The notes below the pieces were generated by a model that saw only the letters and a program-made list of their open reading frames with translations, was not told the DNA's origin and searched no databases. A stretch of DNA of 64,000 bases from Amycolatopsis pretoriensis. Its GTDB lineage: Bacteria; Actinomycetota; Actinomycetes; Mycobacteriales; Pseudonocardiaceae. Below, piece after piece: positions 60,227 through 64,000 of this stretch. A program made the translations under genes and the position numbers. How positions within the stretch are numbered: position 1 is the stretch's first letter; the number at the start of each line of letters is the position of its first letter. Location of the stretch: positions 496,001-560,000 of the forward strand of contig NZ_FNUJ01000006.1 of the NCBI RefSeq assembly GCF_900107925.1. The letters run 5' to 3'.

Positions 60227-60399
60227 CTGCGGAAATGGCCCCTGGTCACCTGCAGACCGGGACGTCCGAGTCTAGGCCAGTGGCCCGCGCCGCCGGGGCG
60301 GGGGCCACCTGCGGCGTCACGGCCGATGCACGGACCGGCGTCACCGGGCGTCGCGGGGCCGTGCTCCCCCGCGGACCGGGGCCGCCGCGATCGCCGGCG

Positions 60400-60990
60400 T
60401 CAGCGGCCGAGCATCCGGCCGATCACCCAGCGCATCTGGCCCGCCGCGTACTCGGTCGACCCGCTCGGCTGCACCAGGTGCGAGAGCAGCAGCCGCATCC
60501 ACGCCTCGACCGCCACCGCCCACTCCGACGTGGTCAGCGGCACCTCCGGGTAGCTGCGCGCGAACACCGCCGCGACCGCTTCGACGGCCCGGCCCAGCAC
60601 CGCCTCGGGCTGCGACGTCAGCAGCGGGAGGAAGTCGTCCCGGCCACCCTGTGAACCGCCGAGCGCGACCTCGACCAGCGGGTTGGTGTGCGCGGCTTCG
60701 AGCGTGTGGCGGAACGCGGCCGTGACGCCGGCGACCGGGTCGTCCGGGTGCGCGGCGACGTCGTCGGTCACGCGCGCGGCGAAGCGGTCGGTCTCGCGCA
60801 GCAGCAGCGCCTTCGCCAGCTCCGCCTTCGAGCCCAGTTCGTTGTAGACGGTCTGCCTGCTCACGCCGACCCGCGCGGCCAGCTTGCCCATGGTGACGGC
60901 GGCCCAGCCGTCGGCCTCGATGACGTCGGCCGCCGCGGCCAGCAGCTTCTCCCGGGTCCGCGCCGGCGCCGGGTGGGTGACCGCCTTCAC
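60400..60990 (-). CDS. TetR-family transcriptional regulator
   Basis: A 196-residue regulator with HTH at 13-59 (EKLLAAAADVIEADGWAAVT, then MGKLAARVGVSRQTVYNELG) and a ligand domain of the type found beside fatty-acid desaturase genes. It starts with GTG and is divergent from the desaturase-reductase fusion gene, with a TGTAA-N3-TTACA palindrome between, so it probably represses that gene until a fatty acyl ligand binds. Confidence 0.92.
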   Translation of the reverse strand: MKAVTHPAPARTREKLLAAAADVIEADGWAAVTMGKLAARVGVSRQTVYNELGSKAELAKALLLRETDRFAARVTDDVAAHPDDPVAGVTAAFRHTLEAAHTNPLVEVALGGSQGGRDDFLPLLTSQPEAVLGRAVEAVAAVFARSYPEVPLTTSEWAVAVEAWMRLLLSHLVQPSGSTEYAAGQMRWVIGRMLGR

Positions 60991-61048
60991 ACGGCGAGCT
61001 TACCCGCCGGTTGCCTCCCGCTGGCCGACACCTTTTTTCGGGGCCTGC

Positions 61049-61061
61049 TGTAACGTTTACA
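61049..61061. promoter_or_regulatory. Likely operator between TetR and desaturase fusion genes
   Basis: TGTAA-CGT-TTACA, an AT-rich 13-bp palindrome in otherwise GC-rich spacer, 59 bp before the TetR start and 68 bp before the desaturase start. Well placed to overlap a promoter. Confidence 0.6.
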
Positions 61062-61128
61062 AACCCCGATGAGTTGTCTACGGTGACTCCCGCCTGGCCA
61101 GGAGCTTCTCGACCGAGGAGACCGCTCG

Positions 61129-63231
61129 ATGCCCGTCGCCCTCACCCAGCAGCACGGCCCTGCCGTCGTGGCGGCGACCGGTGCGACCGGTGGGAAGACC
61201 GCCCGGGGCGTGCCCGCGCCGCGGATCAGCCTGCCCGCCGTGTCGCTGCCCGCGCTCCTGCTCTTCACCGGCGGCCTGGCCCTGGGCGTCACCTCCACCT
61301 GGCTGCTGCTGGCGGGACTCGTGCCGCCGGTGGTCACCGTGGTGCTGAACACCCTCGTCACCTTCGCGATGTACACGGTCGTGCACGAGTCGGCCCACCA
61401 CTCGGCGGGGAAGCTGACGTGGGTCAACGAGGTACTCGGGCGGCTGGCCGTCCCGTTCGTCGCCGCGTACGCGTCGTTCCCCTCCCTGCGGTTCGCCCAC
61501 GGCGAGCACCACCGGCACACGAACGCGTCGGTGCCCGCCGACCCGGACGCGTGGACCTCGCGCGGCCCGCGCTGGCAGCTGCCGCTGCGCTGGCTGACCC
61601 TCGACTTCGCGTACGCGCGCTGCTACTTCTCCCGGCTGCGGTCCCGGCCCACGCACGAGCTGACCGAGACGCTGGTGGTGCTCACCGCGGCCCTGTCGGC
61701 GGCGGTGGCGCTGGTCGCGGCCGGCCACGGCGTCGAGCTGCTGCTGGTCTACCTGCTGCCGCAGCGGCTCGGGCTGGCCCTGCTCGCGTGGTCGTTCGGG
61801 TGGCTGCCGCACCACGGCCTGCCCGCCGCGGGCCCGGCCGGCCGGTTCGGCACCACCCGCGTGCGCGTCGGCCTCGACTGGCTGCTCACGCCGGTGCTGC
61901 TGGCCCAGAACCTGCACCTGGTGCACCACCTGCACCCCGCCGTCCCGTTCCACCGGTACCGCCGGGTCTGGCTGGAGAACCGCGAGGTCTACCTGAACCG
62001 CGACGTCCCGATCCGCACCGCCGGGGGCCGGGACCTGACGGCGGAGGAGTACCGGGTGGCGGCCGGCCTCGACTGCCCGACGGAGGTGTCCGTGCCCGCA
62101 CCGGCCGCGCCGCCGCTCGGGCCGAGCCGGTTCCACCGGCTGCGGGTGCGCGAGATCCGGCAGCTGACCGCGGACGCCGTCGCGATCACCTTCTACGTCC
62201 CGCCGCAGCTGACGGAGGAGTTCCGGTTCGCGCCGGGCCAGCACGTCGCGGTCCGCGCGGTGCTCGACGGGCAGCCGGTGCGCCGGACGTACTCGATCTG
62301 CGCGCCGGCGGACGCGGGCGAGCTGCGGATCGCGGTCAAACGGCGTCCCGGCGGCGCGTTCTCCGGGTTCGCGACCACGACGCTGGCCGTGGGCGACTTC
62401 CTGGACGTCCTAGCGCCGTCCGGGGGGTTCACGCTCACACCGGACCCGTCGCGGACGGCCCACTACGTCGCCATGGCCGCGGGCAGCGGCATCACGCCGG
62501 TGCTGTCCATCGTGGTCAGCGCGTTGTCCGCGGAGCCGCACAGCCGCGCGACGCTGTTGTACGTCAACACTTCGGGCGCGACGACGCTGTTCGCGAAGGA
62601 GCTGAGCGCGCTCGCGGAGGGGTTCGGCGGGCGGCTGCACGTCGTCCACTACCGGACCGACGAGCGCGACCCGGACCTGCACGCGCACCGGCCCCGGCAG
62701 TTCGACACGCTCGGCGAGGCGCTGGCGATTTCCCACGAGCGCTACCAGCGCGGCCGCCTCGACGGGACGCGGCTGCGGGCGCTGCTGCAGAACCGCCTGC
62801 ACCCGGCGAAGGTCGACGAGTGGTTCCTGTGCGGGCCAAGGGGTTTGACGGACCTGGTCCGCCGCACGCTGGCCGACGCGGACGTCCCGGAGGAGAACGT
62901 CCACTTCGAACTGTTCCGCGGCGCGGCCCCGTTGCGCGACCCGGCGGGCACGCCGGCCCAGGTGGCGGTGACGCTGGGCGGAACGACGACGTGCGTGCGC
63001 GCGGAGGCCGGCGAAACGGTGCTGGACGCGGCCATGCGGGCGGGGTTCGAGGTGCCGTACTCGTGCACGGGAGGCGCGTGCGGAACGTGCCGCGCAACGC
63101 TGCGGCACGGCCAGGTGGACATGGACGTCCGCTACGCGCTGACGGAGGACGACGTGGCGGCGAACCGGATTTTGACGTGCCGAGCCCGGGCGACGACCCC
63201 GGAGGTAGCGGTCGACTACGACCGCCGCTGA
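61129..63231 (+). CDS. Membrane fatty-acid desaturase/hydroxylase fused to FAD reductase and ferredoxin
   Basis: A 700-residue one-chain electron-transfer enzyme. Residues 30-300 are an integral-membrane di-iron desaturase with histidine boxes HESAHH (86-91), HGEHHRH (124-130) and HLVHHLHP (263-270); the last resembles carotene hydroxylases and CrtR-like desaturases. From about 333 a ferredoxin-NAD(P)H reductase module shows RTYS for FAD (386-389) and AGSGITP for NAD(P)H (451-457). A plant-type 2Fe-2S ferredoxin ends the chain, with cysteines 646, 651, 654 and 684. It could therefore take electrons from NAD(P)H to the di-iron centre without partners. In mycobacteria the desaturase DesA3 and its reductase are separate proteins. 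The substrate, acyl chain or terpenoid, is open. Confidence 0.88.
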   Translation: MPVALTQQHGPAVVAATGATGGKTARGVPAPRISLPAVSLPALLLFTGGLALGVTSTWLLLAGLVPPVVTVVLNTLVTFAMYTVVHESAHHSAGKLTWVNEVLGRLAVPFVAAYASFPSLRFAHGEHHRHTNASVPADPDAWTSRGPRWQLPLRWLTLDFAYARCYFSRLRSRPTHELTETLVVLTAALSAAVALVAAGHGVELLLVYLLPQRLGLALLAWSFGWLPHHGLPAAGPAGRFGTTRVRVGLDWLLTPVLLAQNLHLVHHLHPAVPFHRYRRVWLENREVYLNRDVPIRTAGGRDLTAEEYRVAAGLDCPTEVSVPAPAAPPLGPSRFHRLRVREIRQLTADAVAITFYVPPQLTEEFRFAPGQHVAVRAVLDGQPVRRTYSICAPADAGELRIAVKRRPGGAFSGFATTTLAVGDFLDVLAPSGGFTLTPDPSRTAHYVAMAAGSGITPVLSIVVSALSAEPHSRATLLYVNTSGATTLFAKELSALAEGFGGRLHVVHYRTDERDPDLHAHRPRQFDTLGEALAISHERYQRGRLDGTRLRALLQNRLHPAKVDEWFLCGPRGLTDLVRRTLADADVPEENVHFELFRGAAPLRDPAGTPAQVAVTLGGTTTCVRAEAGETVLDAAMRAGFEVPYSCTGGACGTCRATLRHGQVDMDVRYALTEDDVAANRILTCRARATTPEVAVDYDRR

Positions 63232-63275
63232 CCCGCCCCGCTGCGTTTCGCTCCGCTCACTCCGCCCCACCCCAA

Positions 63276-63360
63276 GCGCCCCAATGTGGCCTTCGGTGCG
63301 TCTGACGCACCGAAGGCCACATTGGGTGCGTCAGACGCAACCAAGGCCACATTGGGGCGC
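63276..63360. repeat. Bistable palindromic repeat behind the desaturase gene
   Basis: A 47-bp palindrome (63280-63326) has 23-base perfect arms around one base. A further copy of the outer arm, GGCCACATTGGGGCGC (63345-63360), pairs perfectly with 63276-63291. An inner TGCGTC-A-GACGCA (63327-63339) allows an alternative fold. It starts 45 bp past the stop and probably acts as a terminator. Confidence 0.8.
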
Positions 63361-63466
63361 TCGGGTGGGCTTGCGAACGGCGGATCTCGGTCGAAAACGC
63401 ACCGATTTCACCGTTCGCGGCGTCTCGACGTGAAGTTTTGTCGGACGTGGTGGTCATCCTCGGGGC

Positions 63467-64000
63467 ATGTACCGAGCAACCTGGACCAAACACCCGCTTG
63501 TCACCGGCCACCCGGGCAACCCGGACGTCGTACGCGTTTCCGAGCTCGAAGAGATCGGCATGCCGCGCAGCAGCGTCTACCGCCGATGTCTGCCGGGCGG
63601 CCCATGGCGCCGGCTGCTGCCCGGCGTGATCCTGCTGCACCCGTCGAACCCGAATGATGAACAACGGCTGAGAGCCGCGCTTCTACGCGGCGGCCCACGG
63701 TCCATGATCACGGGTCTCTGGGCGTTGCGATCCCACGGTTTGCAGCGGATTCCGGAGCCGGACGACGTCCACCTGCTGGTGCCTCACGACCGCGAGGTCA
63801 CCAGCGCGGGCTTCACACTGGTCGAGCGCACCACGCGGCTGCCGACGGCCGTGGTGAAGGATGGCGTGCCGATCGCACCCGTCCACCGCGCCGTGCTCGA
63901 TGCGGCGCGGCGGCTCCGAGATTTTGACGCTGTCCAAGCGATGCTCGCCGAAGCAGTGCAGCGAAGGAGGTCCACTGCCGACCGGCTCGATCGCGAGCTG
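63467..64000 (+). CDS. AbiEi-type winged-helix/antitoxin-like protein (3' end beyond window)
   Basis: The first 178 residues of an open frame that runs off the right edge. The N-terminal part (VRVSELEEIGMPRSSVYRRC, then LPGGPWRRLLPGVILLHP) is a winged helix like that of AbiEi-type antitoxins, followed by ITGLWALRSHGLQRIPEPDD and HRAVLDAARRL. Actinobacteria carry many such stand-alone genes, annotated as type IV toxin-antitoxin AbiEi domain proteins, usually without a toxin partner. No AbiEii gene is visible here, though it could lie outside. Confidence 0.75.
   Translation, partial: MYRATWTKHPLVTGHPGNPDVVRVSELEEIGMPRSSVYRRCLPGGPWRRLLPGVILLHPSNPNDEQRLRAALLRGGPRSMITGLWALRSHGLQRIPEPDDVHLLVPHDREVTSAGFTLVERTTRLPTAVVKDGVPIAPVHRAVLDAARRLRDFDAVQAMLAEAVQRRRSTADRLDREL

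Noticed and set aside
1..64000. tRNA genes, insertion sequences, phage integrases or attachment sites
   Set aside because: No GGTTCGAATCC-type T-loop outside coding sequence and no transposase or integrase motif was seen; block edges lack obvious direct repeats.
63467..64000. Complete AbiE toxin-antitoxin system
   Set aside because: Only a winged-helix AbiEi-like part is present and no nucleotidyltransferase toxin is visible in the window.

Overview
This window is high-GC actinobacterial DNA, most likely from Amycolatopsis or a close Pseudonocardiaceae relative. The reasons are the strong GC bias at third codon positions, frequent GTG starts, 4-bp GTGA and 1-bp TGATG gene overlaps, a mycothiol-dependent maleylpyruvate isomerase family gene, two ClpP genes, and an essential-gene order matching that of Mycobacterium tuberculosis from tig to gpgP. 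No tRNA, rRNA, CRISPR array, transposase or phage gene was found.

Backbone. All the conserved housekeeping genes lie on the minus strand and read from right to left: tig, clpP1, clpP2, clpX, valS, folC, a DUF4233 gene, ndk, rne, rplU, rpmA, obgE, proB, nadD, rsfS and gpgP (cut by the left edge). They cover protein folding and degradation, valyl-tRNA charging, folate, nucleotide balance, RNA decay, ribosome assembly, proline and NAD synthesis.

Inserted blocks. Five blocks of accessory genes, many on the plus strand, separate backbone genes. Block A (1501-8056, nadD/proB) has a RecQ-type helicase fused to a phosphoribosyltransferase-like tail, an MHS-type transporter, an arginyl-tRNA synthetase, two small oxidoreductase or monooxygenase genes, and a TetR/short-chain dehydrogenase deletion scar. 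Block B (15347-23588, rne/ndk) has a subtilase, a three-gene ABC exporter, a large secreted glycosidase-phosphoesterase fusion and a mycothiol-type enzyme. Block C (24120-29708, ndk/DUF4233) has a PhoD phosphatase, an aculeacin-acylase-like Ntn hydrolase and a divergent TetR/NAD-binding reductase pair with a striking operator. Block D (31834-36345, folC/valS) has a methyltransferase, a GDSL esterase, two alpha/beta hydrolases, a LysR regulator and a lower-GC membrane protein. Block E (39177-55796, valS/clpX) is the largest. It has two tandem membrane proteins sharing an unnamed N-terminal motif, a MarR-MFS pair, and a formate/oxalate-type set: FdhF/YdeP molybdoenzyme, OFA transporter with its 41-residue partner, and FdhD. 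This set is interrupted by a second MFS gene, a lipoprotein and an LCP-family protein. The block also holds a carotenoid oxygenase with its TetR, an esterase and an RsbA-like anti-sigma regulator.

Right end. Beyond tig is a TetR gene divergent from a single-polypeptide membrane desaturase, flavin reductase and ferredoxin, followed by a partial AbiEi-type winged-helix protein.

Regulation and repeats. Visible signals include perfect or near-perfect operators in three divergent regulator intergenic regions, tandem palindromes in front of the MarR gene, a perfect Crp-type palindrome upstream of recQ, and several hairpins behind operons. Three families of long intergenic palindromes lie immediately behind stop codons. 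A 163-bp tandem repeat sits at the convergent fdhF/MFS junction. The most interesting items are the desaturase fusion, the 163-bp repeats, the split formate/oxalate module, the HPDLM/DAWLGAK protein pair and the RecQ-PRTase fusion.
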